Positions 8,094-16,044 of a stretch of 64,000 nucleotides of DNA are shown piece after piece. The DNA is from Pseudoalteromonas rhizosphaerae (GTDB lineage Bacteria > Pseudomonadota > Gammaproteobacteria > Enterobacterales > Alteromonadaceae). Both the position numbers and the translations under genes were made by a program. The DNA lies in assembly GCF_902498845.1 (NCBI RefSeq), contig NZ_CABVLM010000002.1, positions 1-64,000 of the forward strand. The letters run 5' to 3'. A model generated the notes under the pieces. That model made no database searches. It was not told the origin of the DNA and was given only the letters and a program-made list of their open reading frames with translations. How positions within the stretch are numbered: the first letter of the stretch is position 1; each line of letters starts with the position of its first letter.

Positions 8094-8307
8094 ATATGCA
8101 ATCAGTAACTCTATTCGGACATTACGGTTTTTATACAATGAAATGACCCAAAAGCAACTCGCCGATGCTATTGGGGTAACGCGTCAGACTGTGATGGCGA
8201 TTGAGGCAAATAAGTACTCACCGTCATTAGAAGTCGCCTTTAAAATTGCAGCCGTCTTTAAGTTACCTTTAGAGGAGGTATTTCAATATCGGGCGACCAA
8301 TACGTAG
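8086..8307 (+). CDS. Xre/YgzD-type HTH transcriptional regulator
   Basis: This 73-aa protein is a single HTH_3 domain: RFLYNEMTQKQLADAIGVTR then QTVMAIEANKYSPSLEVAFK. This is typical of the short YgzD/YozG-like regulators with the C-terminal LEEVFQY. The ATG at 8086 is chosen because it overlaps the preceding stop and starts directly before the domain. It probably represses its own two-gene operon; the inverted repeat at 7514-7529 is a candidate site. Confidence 0.88.
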   Translation: MSEYAISNSIRTLRFLYNEMTQKQLADAIGVTRQTVMAIEANKYSPSLEVAFKIAAVFKLPLEEVFQYRATNT

Positions 8308-8405
8308 CATGATATACGATATTAAAGTGGGGTTTAATGATAGGGGTTTACTGACTCTTCTATAAAGTACAGTGTCTACTTTATCTTTATCTGAGTTCGA
8401 CGGCG

Positions 8406-8477
8406 CTGAGTTAATGATAGAAAAGCAGTTACAAGGTAATAAATTTCTGTAGGTCGTCATTTATGGCGATAATTTTT
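8406..8477 (+). repeat. Direct repeat part 1, copy A
   Basis: These 72 bp align without gaps to 9225-9296, with about a dozen mismatches by eye. The repeat includes the hairpin GTAGGTCGTCATTTATGGCG (8449-8468), whose GTCGTCA arm pairs with TGGCGAY around a TTTA loop. Confidence 0.85.
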
Positions 8478-8561
8478 TTGAAGTAAAGTGATAAGCTAAA
8501 TCATGGCTTTGCTTTACTCTTAAGCGAAGCGCCTCTAAATCTCTTTGTGAATAAGTTACTT

Positions 8562-8611
8562 AAGATCTTTTTGCACAAAGAGAAGATAATGAGAAGTAAA
8601 TGAGGGGAATG
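8562..8611 (+). repeat. Direct repeat part 2, copy A
   Basis: This starts AAGATCTTTTTGCACAAAGA and matches 9312-9363 nearly exactly (one substitution and two extra G in copy B). Confidence 0.9.
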
Positions 8612-8723
8612 CAAAATTTATTTGCAGTAAAGTTGGCTCTGACAAGCTTGTTAGAAATAGCATCTGTTTGGGCTTATAATTTCAACTTTATTTTTTTATA
8701 CCTAGTAATAATGGTGGTAGACA

Positions 8724-9110
8724 TTGAAAATTACACGGATAGTTAAATACACTTTAGTGATTATGCTGCTGCAAATTGCTTTATCGACATTACTCAATAT
8801 TGTTGCTGGTTTTGAGCGCTATGCATCATCGAGGCTTGGCGATTATATTCTTATTGCAATCATCCCATCCAGTGTCTTATCTTTTTTACTATATGGTGTA
8901 ATGGCATATCGCAGTGATAATTATGCTTGGCGATATGCATTTTATGTTTGTTTTTTAGGCTTTTTTCTTGGTGCAATAACTGTCTCATTGATCTTGCAAG
9001 AGTTTTACTTTTTCTCAAAAACTTCCATTATCGAGTTGCCCGTTTCATTGTTAGTTATTATTTTAGCAACCCTGACAGGGTTGAAATTGCAAAGAAAAAC
9101 GAGCGCTTAA
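8724..9110 (+). CDS. Small four-helix membrane protein, unknown function
   Basis: This 128-aa protein has four predicted membrane helices (about 7-28, 40-60, 70-90, 98-118) and short polar loops. The first codon is a TTG at 8724 (MKITRIV) after TGGTGG; an ATG 39 bp later is the alternative, but it would cut into helix 1. No family recognised. The gene is bracketed by the two copies of the direct repeat, suggesting it came in, or was duplicated around, as a unit. Its 3' end abuts the decayed TIGR02444 fragment on the other strand. Confidence 0.6.
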   Translation: MKITRIVKYTLVIMLLQIALSTLLNIVAGFERYASSRLGDYILIAIIPSSVLSFLLYGVMAYRSDNYAWRYAFYVCFLGFFLGAITVSLILQEFYFFSKTSIIELPVSLLVIILATLTGLKLQRKTSA

Positions 9111-9229
9111 AGCTCACCAATATATAGTATTACATTAATGGTCTTGGAATCAGACTCTAATGTTAATGTGTTAATTTTTCCACCAACACCTGCTGTTGTT
9201 GCTTTTTCAAGTTTGATCTCTTTACTGAG
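9109..9229 (-). pseudogene. Decayed 3' fragment of a TIGR02444-type gene
   Basis: Read on the minus strand from 9229, the codons give LSKEIKLEK, and after 20 further codons a segment ending in LYI. The intact gene at 9456-9869 gives LSAELKLEK and ends LYL, with the same number of residues between (37 in total). The DNA of the first 40 bp also matches well, including the CAACAACA run. A stop codon lies directly upstream (TAA before CTC AGT), so this is a truncated relic. The similarity was seen by eye only. Confidence 0.5.
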
Positions 9230-9296
9230 TTAATAATAAAGAAGTAGTTACAAAGTAACGAATTACAGTAGGTCGTCATTTATGGCGACAATTTTT
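9225..9296 (+). repeat. Direct repeat part 1, copy B
   Basis: This is the second copy of the 72-bp unit at 8406-8477. It contains the hairpin at 9268-9292, here with perfect GTCG/CGAC outer pairing. Confidence 0.85.
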
Positions 9297-9311
9297 GCAG
9301 TAAGTCATTTA

Positions 9312-9363
9312 AAGATCTTTTTGCACAAAGAGAAGAGAATGAGAAGTAAATGAGGGGGGAATG
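9312..9363 (+). repeat. Direct repeat part 2, copy B
   Basis: This is a near-identical copy of 8562-8611. Only 15 bp separate it from part 1, against 84 bp in copy A. Confidence 0.9.
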
Positions 9364-9420
9364 AAAAATTTGGTTACCCGTAGGAAATGGCTTTAGCCAT
9401 GAATTATTTTTGTTAGTAGG

Positions 9421-9445
9421 ATTGTCGCGCTAAAGTACGACCTAC
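9421..9445 (-). repeat. REP-like hairpin, inverted copy
   Basis: On the minus strand this reads ATGTAGGTCG...GCGCGACAAT, the same design as the hairpins at 8449 and 9268 but in the opposite direction. It directly follows the stop codon of the TIGR02444-family gene and may serve as its mRNA 3' end. Confidence 0.65.
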
Positions 9446-9455
9446 ATGAGAACTT

Positions 9456-9869
9456 TTACAAATATAACGATGTGTTATGTGGCGTGCTGCAAGGTGTTAG
9501 CGCAAAGCTATTAATTGTGGTTATTAACATCTGTTGTTGTTGTTTTTCTAGCTTTAGCTCGGCACTGAGCAGTTCTTTACGAATTGCAGCATACTCTGCA
9601 ATTTCGGTGTGATTGGCTTTTAAATAGGCGCGGGAAGTACGTAGGGGCTTTAAAACCTGTTGATCAAATGCACTAATACATTGTTCAAGTTTGCTTAGCT
9701 GTGCTTGGCTAATTGCTAGATTGAGAGAATCTAAATAGTACAGTAGCAGGCACAGGTTAACGTTTTTACCTTGCTGGTTTTGATAATCCAACAGGCGTGC
9801 TTGCATGCCATCTTTGCTATAAAGCTGACATGCAAATTGCCAAAAATCGTTGCTGTTAAGCAAGTTCAT
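9456..9869 (-). CDS. TIGR02444 family protein
   Basis: This 137-aa cytosolic protein starts at the ATG at 9869. The opening MNLLNSNDFWQFACQLYSKD, followed by DYQNQQGKNVNLCLLLYYLD, is characteristic of the TIGR02444/DUF2390 family, whose function is unknown. The start overlaps the 3' end of yheS by 14 bp, so it is translated with yheS. A longer frame to 9905 would lie entirely within yheS and is not favoured. The C-terminal helix is Gln-rich (KLEKQQQQML). A decayed copy of its 3' end may lie at 9109-9229. Confidence 0.88.
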   Translation of the reverse strand: MNLLNSNDFWQFACQLYSKDGMQARLLDYQNQQGKNVNLCLLLYYLDSLNLAISQAQLSKLEQCISAFDQQVLKPLRTSRAYLKANHTEIAEYAAIRKELLSAELKLEKQQQQMLITTINSFALTPCSTPHNTSLYL

Positions 9870-11778
9870 CGGCAAAGGCCTGCTCTTTTTCTTCCATCTC
9901 TTCAAGGGCCATTAATAGCTCCTCTTCGATGTCATTTACTTTCGGTGTTAATGTCGCTTGTTTAGCTAGTAATTCTTTGAGTTTTGCTTTGTTGTCATCG
10001 TTATAAAGCTCGTTATCGCCAAGTGCTTGTTCGATTTCAGCTAATTCGGCAGAGTGTTTATCAAGTTGCTTTTCAAGCTTTTCGATGTGCTTTTTAAGTG
10101 GTTGTGTGGCTTTTCTAAACTCTGCTTCTAGGCGTTTTTGCTCTTTACGGTTAACGCTTGAGTTTGCTTTTGGTTCATTGTCATCTTGAGTGGTTTTTGC
10201 CGCTTCTTTATTAGCGTTAAGTAGCCATTGATAGTATTCGTCTAAGTCGTAGCCAAACTGGGTTACTTCACCGTTATCCACTAAGTAATATTCGTCGGCG
10301 GTATTTTTTAGCATGTGACGGTCATGGGAAACGGTAACCATCGCGCCTTCAAACCCTTGCAACGCCATTACTAAAGCATGACGCATTTCTAAATCAAGGT
10401 GGTTGGTTGGCTCATCGAGCAGTAATAAGTTTGGTTTTTGATAGACCAACATTGCGAGTACTAATCGGGCTTTTTCACCCCCTGAAAACGGTGCTACGGG
10501 CTCAAGGGCTTTATCACCAATAAAGGCAAAACCACCTAAAAAGTCACGCAGTGATTGCTCGGTGGCTTTAGGATTTAAACGCTGCAAATGGGTAATCGCG
10601 CTGGCTTTTAAATCTAGCGATTCCAATTGATGCTGAGCAAAGTAACCTATGTTTAAGCCCTGATGTTGGAATACTTCGCCTGCTTGCGGTTGTAAGTCGC
10701 CAGACAATAACTTTATTAAGGTTGATTTACCTGCGCCGTTACGGCCAAGTAGGGCAATGCGACTACCAGGGACTAAGTTAAGTTTAATACTATTTAATAT
10801 TGTGACATCGCCATAGCCGGCTTGAGCTTTATCGAGTGTCATCAATGGGTTTGGTAGTGCGGTAGGCTCTGCAAATTCAAAGTCAAAGGGCGAATCAGCA
10901 TGAGCTGGTGCGAGCTTTTCCATACGTTCAAGCGCTTTAACGCGGCTTTGTGCTTGTTTGGCTTTACTGGCTTTGGCTTTAAAGCGGGTAATAAATTGCT
11001 CAAGGTGGGCAATTTGATCTTGTTGTTTTTCAAACATCGCTTGTTGTTGTAATAAACGCTCTGCTTTTTGGCGTTCAAATTGCGAGTAGTTGCCTTTGTA
11101 AACATTGATCTTTTGCTTGTCGATATGCCAAATTTGGTCAACTACAGCATCGAGGAATTCACGGTCATGCGATATCAACACTAAAGTACCGGTGTAAGCG
11201 CGTAAAAAACGCTCCAGCCAGTACACCGCATCTAAATCCAAGTGGTTAGTTGGCTCATCCAGTAGCAGCAAGTCGGCATCACGGATCAGCGCTTGGGCAA
11301 GGTTTAAGCGCATTCGCCAACCACCGGAAAAATCACTAACGGGGTTTTCAATTTGGTTATTTGCAAACCCTAACCCGTGAAGTAACTCGCCGGCTTTGGC
11401 TTCTATGCTATAGCCTTTAATGTGCTCAAGTTGTATGTGCACTTTGGCTTGGGTATCGCCATCATCATTTTGTTCGGCTTCGCGCAGCGCAATACGCATG
11501 GCGTAATACTCAGGATGACCTTGTAATACATAATCAATTGCGCTGATATCTAGCGCTGGCGTTTCTTGTTTTACCGAGGCGATAGACCAGTCTTTAGGGA
11601 TACTGCAATTACCGGCATCAAGCTGTAGTTCAGATTTCAATAAACTAAAGAGTGTTGATTTACCGCAGCCATTGGCGCCAACTAGGCCAACTTTGTGTTC
11701 TGGAAATAATGTAGCTGAGGCATCTTTAAGGAGTGCTTTACCGCCGCGAAGTAATTCAATTTCTGAGATCTGGATCAT
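9856..11778 (-). CDS. yheS: ABC-F family ATPase YheS
   Basis: This 640-aa protein has two ABC ATPase domains and no membrane segments, the ABC-F layout of ribosome-associated translation factors. Domain 1 has Walker A GANGCGKST and DEPTNHLD; domain 2 has GRNGAGKST, signature FSGGE and a second DEPTNHLD. The linker between them is long, basic and helical (FITRFKAKASKAKQAQSR). The C-terminal coiled coil (about 545-640) is typical of YheS/Uup. Length equals E. coli YheS. It is the first gene of a unit with the TIGR02444 gene. Confidence 0.94.
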   Translation of the reverse strand: MIQISEIELLRGGKALLKDASATLFPEHKVGLVGANGCGKSTLFSLLKSELQLDAGNCSIPKDWSIASVKQETPALDISAIDYVLQGHPEYYAMRIALREAEQNDDGDTQAKVHIQLEHIKGYSIEAKAGELLHGLGFANNQIENPVSDFSGGWRMRLNLAQALIRDADLLLLDEPTNHLDLDAVYWLERFLRAYTGTLVLISHDREFLDAVVDQIWHIDKQKINVYKGNYSQFERQKAERLLQQQAMFEKQQDQIAHLEQFITRFKAKASKAKQAQSRVKALERMEKLAPAHADSPFDFEFAEPTALPNPLMTLDKAQAGYGDVTILNSIKLNLVPGSRIALLGRNGAGKSTLIKLLSGDLQPQAGEVFQHQGLNIGYFAQHQLESLDLKASAITHLQRLNPKATEQSLRDFLGGFAFIGDKALEPVAPFSGGEKARLVLAMLVYQKPNLLLLDEPTNHLDLEMRHALVMALQGFEGAMVTVSHDRHMLKNTADEYYLVDNGEVTQFGYDLDEYYQWLLNANKEAAKTTQDDNEPKANSSVNRKEQKRLEAEFRKATQPLKKHIEKLEKQLDKHSAELAEIEQALGDNELYNDDNKAKLKELLAKQATLTPKVNDIEEELLMALEEMEEKEQAFADELA

Positions 11779-11921
11779 GTAGTCTGCGCTTTACTGTGCC
11801 TTTGTGAACTTGACGCTATCATAGCACGGAAGCTGGACTATATTTCAATCGTCAGCGTATCAACTGGGTAGTTATTGGGTTAAAATGTAGCAAGTTTCTT
11901 TTCAAACTGTGGGAAAACGTA

Positions 11922-12125
11922 GTGAAACAGAAAAAACGATTTATTGCTGGGGCAACCTGTCCAGAGTGTAAAACCATGGATATGATGATGCTTTACAAAG
12001 AGCACGATGTAGAGAAAGTCGAATGCATGCAGTGCGGCCATAAAATGGCACAGCCAGAGCAGGCTGTTCAGGCATCAACACGCCAATTTGAACAAGTCAT
12101 TGGCGTGTTTAAACCTGGCGATTAA
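11922..12125 (+). CDS. yheV: YheV family zinc-ribbon protein
   Basis: This 67-aa protein starts with GTG. Four cysteines in two pairs (CPEC and CMQC) form a small zinc ribbon, and RFIAGATCPECKTMDMM is the signature of the YheV/DUF2387 family. Function unknown. It is divergent from yheS and convergent with slyX, in keeping with the E. coli neighbourhood. Confidence 0.9.
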   Translation: MKQKKRFIAGATCPECKTMDMMMLYKEHDVEKVECMQCGHKMAQPEQAVQASTRQFEQVIGVFKPGD

Positions 12126-12138
12126 GCGCCCGCAACCA

Positions 12139-12354
12139 TCAATAGTGTGGCGGCGGAGGCTCTGGCGTGTCTGACATCATCATAGATGATGATTGCGACT
12201 CTTTAATTTTTTCAGCCAGTAGCTCTGTTTGGCGCTTCATTTTTGCCAACAGCTGCTGGTGCACTTTTATTTCATCATTTAAAATTTCAATCGTTTCGTC
12301 TTGAAAAGCCACTTTGGCTTCAAGTTCTGTTAAGCGATGTTCAATTGTGTTCAT
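12139..12354 (-). CDS. slyX: SlyX family protein
   Basis: This 71-aa protein starts at 12354 with MNTIEHRLTELEAKVAFQDE, the conserved SlyX opening. It is almost wholly a coiled coil and ends with the typical proline-rich tail before HY (PEPPPPHY). The role is not well defined. The start overlaps the end of the WD40 gene by 14 bp, so the pair is co-translated. In E. coli slyX also neighbours fkpA. Confidence 0.92.
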   Translation of the reverse strand: MNTIEHRLTELEAKVAFQDETIEILNDEIKVHQQLLAKMKRQTELLAEKIKESQSSSMMMSDTPEPPPPHY

Positions 12355-13339
12355 TTTTTTCTCGTCTAGTAAAGCGCTCAGCGATCCCACTGGAGCTTTC
12401 GGTTAACAACGCAGTATCGTTGTCAGTAAAAGCGACATCAAGTACCACTGCTGATTTTGGTCTACTGCCTTCTCGCGGTGTTACATGCCAACTTTGAATT
12501 TGTTCACCACTGGATAATTGCCATAGGTCCACTAAGCGGTTAGGTGAGCCTGTTGCCAGCAAGGTGCCTGCTTCATTAAAGCGTACCGCAGTGAAAATTC
12601 TCTGGCGGGCAATATACTGCAGTTTACTAACAAGATCACCAGTTGTCAGCTGCCATACATGTGCTTGTGTCATACTGTCTGCGGTAAATGCATAGCGACC
12701 TTGCGGATCTAAGGTCACTTGGGTGACACGACTTGGATGGTTAAAGCGATGGATCACTTGTCCGGAACGAGTATCCCAAAAGTACGCCGCATAATCGTTG
12801 GAGCCACTGAGAGCAAAATTTCCGTTGGGCGATAAAGCAACTGCGTTAATTTTTTCTTGGTGGCCAAGGAACTCAATGCGTCTACCGGTCTCTAAGTCGA
12901 GGTAAACAACAACGCCATCGCTACGACCGTACAAAACACTGCGGCCTTGGTTACTAATGGCGATATCACGAATAGTGGCGGTTTTTATTTTGTAGTAGCC
13001 GGTATTTTTGCCAGTGGCAATATCCCATACTGCAAAAGTGGTTTTTTCAGCGGTAACAGCGTGGCTGTTGTCATAAGCGATAGCCACGGTATGTACTAGG
13101 CTATCGGCGTCTTGTTGCTGAAACCATTGGTATTTTAGTACTTGCTGTTGATTATCCCATAGGGCGACCCCATGGTGTATAGATGAGATCAGGCTGTATT
13201 TGCCATCATGAGATATTGCGGAGGCAAACGCGCCTCTGGCTGCATGCTCATAGCTTGCAGTGGCTTGGTCTTTTTGTTCTGAGCAGGCAATCAGCAAGGT
13301 GCAGCACAGAAGATACAAAAAAGTACGAAATATCGACAT
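12341..13339 (-). CDS. WD40-repeat lipoprotein
   Basis: This 332-aa protein begins MSIFRTFLYLLCCTLLIAC, a lipoprotein signal with lipobox LIAC (Cys 19). The rest consists of about six to seven WD40-like blades: repeated patterns such as ALSPNGNFALSGSNDYAAYF and DPQGRYAFTADSMTQAHVW. It is probably a beta-propeller at the membrane surface in the periplasm. The function is unknown. It is translated into slyX (14-bp overlap). Its position between slyX and fkpA differs from E. coli. Confidence 0.85.
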   Translation of the reverse strand: MSIFRTFLYLLCCTLLIACSEQKDQATASYEHAARGAFASAISHDGKYSLISSIHHGVALWDNQQQVLKYQWFQQQDADSLVHTVAIAYDNSHAVTAEKTTFAVWDIATGKNTGYYKIKTATIRDIAISNQGRSVLYGRSDGVVVYLDLETGRRIEFLGHQEKINAVALSPNGNFALSGSNDYAAYFWDTRSGQVIHRFNHPSRVTQVTLDPQGRYAFTADSMTQAHVWQLTTGDLVSKLQYIARQRIFTAVRFNEAGTLLATGSPNRLVDLWQLSSGEQIQSWHVTPREGSRPKSAVVLDVAFTDNDTALLTESSSGIAERFTRREKNEHN

Positions 13340-13541
13340 ATTACAGCTATTTCCCCTTAACTCTTAGTGATTGAGAGGTTAGACTAGGGCTCGTGAAAGC
13401 CTAGGTTGTTTATCTAATTAACGTGAAAGTGAGCGTATAGCCTACAATCAGAAATTAGATAAGTAGCCTACCATGGGCCGTTAACCTTTAACTAGTAATA
13501 ATACAATAAATGACATCTGCAAAGTGTGTCGGAGATTTAAA

Positions 13542-14294
13542 ATGAAAAAGACGATTAAATTGTCATTGATTGCAGCGTCAGTTTTAGCGCTAACAGCTTG
13601 TAATCAAGAAGCAAAACAAGAACAAGCACCTGTTAAACTTGAAACTGAAGTACAACAACAAGCATACGGTATTGGTGCATCTGTTGGTAACTTTTTAAAT
13701 AAAGATTTAGCTGATAAAAAAGAGTTAGGCATTGAGCTTGACCAAGCATTATTAATTCGTGGTTTTGAAGATGCCCTTGCTGGCGACGCAAAAATTGACG
13801 AAGAGAAAATTCGTGAAGTATTAACTGCACTTGATACGTCAGTACGTACTAAGCAAGAGCAACATGCCAAAGTAGAAGCTGAAAAAAGCCAAGCTGAAGG
13901 TGAAAAATACCTAGCTGATAACGCTAAGAAAGAAGGCGTAACAGTAACTGAATCAGGCCTACAGTACGAAGTGATCACTCAAGGTGATGGTGAAATGCCA
14001 GTAGCAACTGACGTAGTTAAAGTACACTACAAAGGCACACTACTTGACGGTACTGAATTTGATAGTTCGTATGCTCGTAACGAACCAACGACTTTCCCAC
14101 TTAACCGCGTAATCGCTGGTTGGACTGAAGGTTTACAACTTATGCCTGTAGGTTCTAAGTATAAGTTTACTATTCCAGCAGAACTAGCATACGGCGATCG
14201 TGACTTAGGTAAGATCCCAGCTAACTCAACACTTGTTTTTGAAGTTGAATTACTTGAAATTCAAAATGAAGAGCAAGCAGCAGCTGCAGAGTAA
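13542..14294 (+). CDS. fkpA: FKBP-type peptidyl-prolyl isomerase FkpA
   Basis: This 250-aa periplasmic folding helper isomerises Xaa-Pro bonds and acts as a chaperone. The start at 13542 follows CGGAG and opens the signal MKKTIKLSLIAASVLALTAC, which here ends in a lipobox-like LTAC, so it may be a lipoprotein. Residues about 35-130 form the helical FKBP_N dimerisation domain (YGIGASVG). The C-terminal FKBP domain contains VKVHYKGTLLDGTEFDSSYA, VIAGWTEGLQLMPVG and IPANSTLVFEVELL. Confidence 0.94.
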   Translation: MKKTIKLSLIAASVLALTACNQEAKQEQAPVKLETEVQQQAYGIGASVGNFLNKDLADKKELGIELDQALLIRGFEDALAGDAKIDEEKIREVLTALDTSVRTKQEQHAKVEAEKSQAEGEKYLADNAKKEGVTVTESGLQYEVITQGDGEMPVATDVVKVHYKGTLLDGTEFDSSYARNEPTTFPLNRVIAGWTEGLQLMPVGSKYKFTIPAELAYGDRDLGKIPANSTLVFEVELLEIQNEEQAAAAE

Positions 14295-14310
14295 TTATTT
14301 ATTCTGTGTG

Positions 14311-14340
14311 AGAAGGGGGCTAATTAGCCCCTTTTTTTGT
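14311..14340 (+). terminator. Rho-independent terminator after fkpA
   Basis: The perfect palindrome GGGGCTAATTAGCCCC is followed by seven T. It also ends the minus-strand carboxypeptidase transcript less strongly. Confidence 0.92.
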
Positions 14341-14350
14341 TGCTAAAATC

Positions 14351-15400
14351 TTAGCTAAAGGCGGTTTCTTTCATAGTCAACGTACCAGTATCAGCATTGA
14401 GTTCGATTTGCGTACCGACCGGTAATATGAACTGTCGTTTTATATGGCCAATCATCGCCCCTCGGTAGGCAGGGATAGCCAGCGGTTTTATATAATCTGC
14501 AAAAATTTCATCTAGCGTCAATGAGCCATAGCCATTTCCCGGGCTGCAATCGTTACAGTCACCAAATACAAACCCCGCTATTTTGTCCAGTGCACCCATT
14601 AGTTTTAAAGTGCTGAGCATGCGGTCAATCCGATAAGGTGCTTCATCAATGTCTTCTAAAAATAAAATAGCCCCGTCAAATTGTGGTAAATAAGTTGAGC
14701 CAGCCAGCGCTGTTAGTACAGTTAAATTACCGCCGATAAGTTGTCCAGTCGCTTTACCTGGTGTGATGGTTTGGGTGAGGTATTGGCTATTAACCAATTC
14801 ATCCTCGGCTTTTGGCAAGTTGCTAAAGTGCATGCGGGTTTGTTGCTCAAACATTTGTTTAAATTGTTTAACATGAAATGGATTCCAATCACTAGAGGCG
14901 TTAGGTCCATGAAAACTAACAATACCCGCCTTAGCCAGCAACGCGTTATGAAGTGCGGTGATATCTGAGTAGCCCATCAGCGGTTTGGCGTTAGCACGGA
15001 TCATTGCATAATCCAGTAGGGGTAAAATACGTGCCGCCCCAGAGCCACCTCGTAAGCAAAAAATAGCATCAACACTGCTGTCGTTAAACAGCGCATTAAG
15101 ATCGTCTGCACGTTGTGTATCAGTGCCCGCAAGGTGGCCACGTCTAGCCATAATATTAGGTGCTAACTTAGCATTATAGCCAAGTGCTTCAATTACTTGC
15201 TTAGCTAAAATAATGTCTTTTTGATTTGCTGTTGCTGCTGATGGGCTAGCTACACCAATTGTGCCTCTGCTTGGTAAGGCGTTCGGCTTTTTTAAACTTA
15301 GTGCAGTTTGACTTGATAGGTTAGCTGCTTGAGCGCTATTGCCTGCGAGTAACCCTGCACTGAGGAGTGATACAGATTTCAAAAATGTACGTTTATTCAT
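14351..15400 (-). CDS. LD-carboxypeptidase family protein (peptidase S66)
   Basis: This 349-aa protein would cleave the L,D-bond of murein tetrapeptides during wall recycling. Motifs are the nucleophile Ser in GYSDITALHNAL, the Glu in FLEDIDEAPYRIDRM, and the His in GHIKRQF. Unlike cytosolic LdcA it has an export signal (MNKRTFLKSVSLLSAGLLAG ending near AQA-AN). The KRTFLK pattern is close to, but not, a twin-arginine motif. Periplasmic location is therefore inferred, and its substrate could differ from that of LdcA. Confidence 0.85.
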   Translation of the reverse strand: MNKRTFLKSVSLLSAGLLAGNSAQAANLSSQTALSLKKPNALPSRGTIGVASPSAATANQKDIILAKQVIEALGYNAKLAPNIMARRGHLAGTDTQRADDLNALFNDSSVDAIFCLRGGSGAARILPLLDYAMIRANAKPLMGYSDITALHNALLAKAGIVSFHGPNASSDWNPFHVKQFKQMFEQQTRMHFSNLPKAEDELVNSQYLTQTITPGKATGQLIGGNLTVLTALAGSTYLPQFDGAILFLEDIDEAPYRIDRMLSTLKLMGALDKIAGFVFGDCNDCSPGNGYGSLTLDEIFADYIKPLAIPAYRGAMIGHIKRQFILPVGTQIELNADTGTLTMKETAFS

Positions 15401-15576
15401 GGCGAGCCTGTGTAGTTTTAATGCACAATAAGGCTATAATTACATCATTGAAATATAAATTTCAATTTTATGGGGTGTTATGGGAATATTAAATTTATAG
15501 ATGGGTAAGAAAAGACTTAAAGTAAACAGCAAACAAGGAGCTTAGCTCCTTGTAACGTAATAATTGTGTGTATTAT

Positions 15577-16044
15577 CTAGGTGTGATTAGAATATAAATT
15601 ATCAATCAACTCATCTTCTAACTCAAAACGCAGCTCAAGTGTTTCACCAAGTTTTGATAAGTCGTCATCAAAATCATTGAGTAAATCTTCTTTATCCACC
15701 TCTGCATATTTGTCATTAAAATCAAGTGCAATGTCAGTAGTTTGCGAAATTCGTGGATAAAGTTCATTGGCAAGCTGCTGGCTATTAGGGCCTTTTTGCT
15801 CACATGCCTTGGCAATGTCGTCATACACTTCAAAGTGACCAGCAGATAAATAATCCATCAATAGTTGGCAAAAATTTTGGATCTGTAATTGGTCAGGTAA
15901 GGCATGGTCTTTTTTATCATACGGTGAAAAGCCAGCAATACGACAATATAAAACTAATAGTTCTTGGCGTTCTGAGAGCCATTTGTCGATCACGGTGTGG
16001 CTACCACCCCATTTTTGTTGAGCTTTTTCCAAACGCGTCAGCAT
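15577..16044 (-). CDS. rsd: Regulator of sigma D (Rsd/AlgQ family)
   Basis: This 155-aa protein binds region 4 of sigma-70 and favours alternative sigma factors in stationary phase (known for the family). The opening MLTRLEKAQQKWGGSHTVID, WLSERQELLVLYCRIAG and FCQLLMDYLSAGHFEVYD match Rsd. The ATG at 16044 is chosen because it lies 9 nt after AGGAG; the ATG at 16050 is only 3 nt away. The C-terminus is acidic (DDDLSKLGETLELRFELEDE). Confidence 0.9.
   Translation of the reverse strand: MLTRLEKAQQKWGGSHTVIDKWLSERQELLVLYCRIAGFSPYDKKDHALPDQLQIQNFCQLLMDYLSAGHFEVYDDIAKACEQKGPNSQQLANELYPRISQTTDIALDFNDKYAEVDKEDLLNDFDDDLSKLGETLELRFELEDELIDNLYSNHT

Larger units (their letters stand above)
8308..8723. 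other. Intergenic region with repeat copy A
   Basis: No convincing gene is seen in these 416 bp. They contain part 1 (8406-8477) and part 2 (8562-8611) of a direct repeat whose other copy lies at 9225-9363. Between the parts lie 84 bp with an AGTAAAG / CTTTACT inverted repeat, absent from copy B. The minus strand of 8380-8412 (CTCAGCGCCG...) weakly resembles codons near the 3' end of the TIGR02444-type gene at 9456-9869. Confidence 0.6.

Noticed and set aside
8269..8460. Minus-strand open frame of 63 codons
   Set aside because: No ribosome site, no recognisable composition, overlaps the HTH gene end and the repeat copy A.
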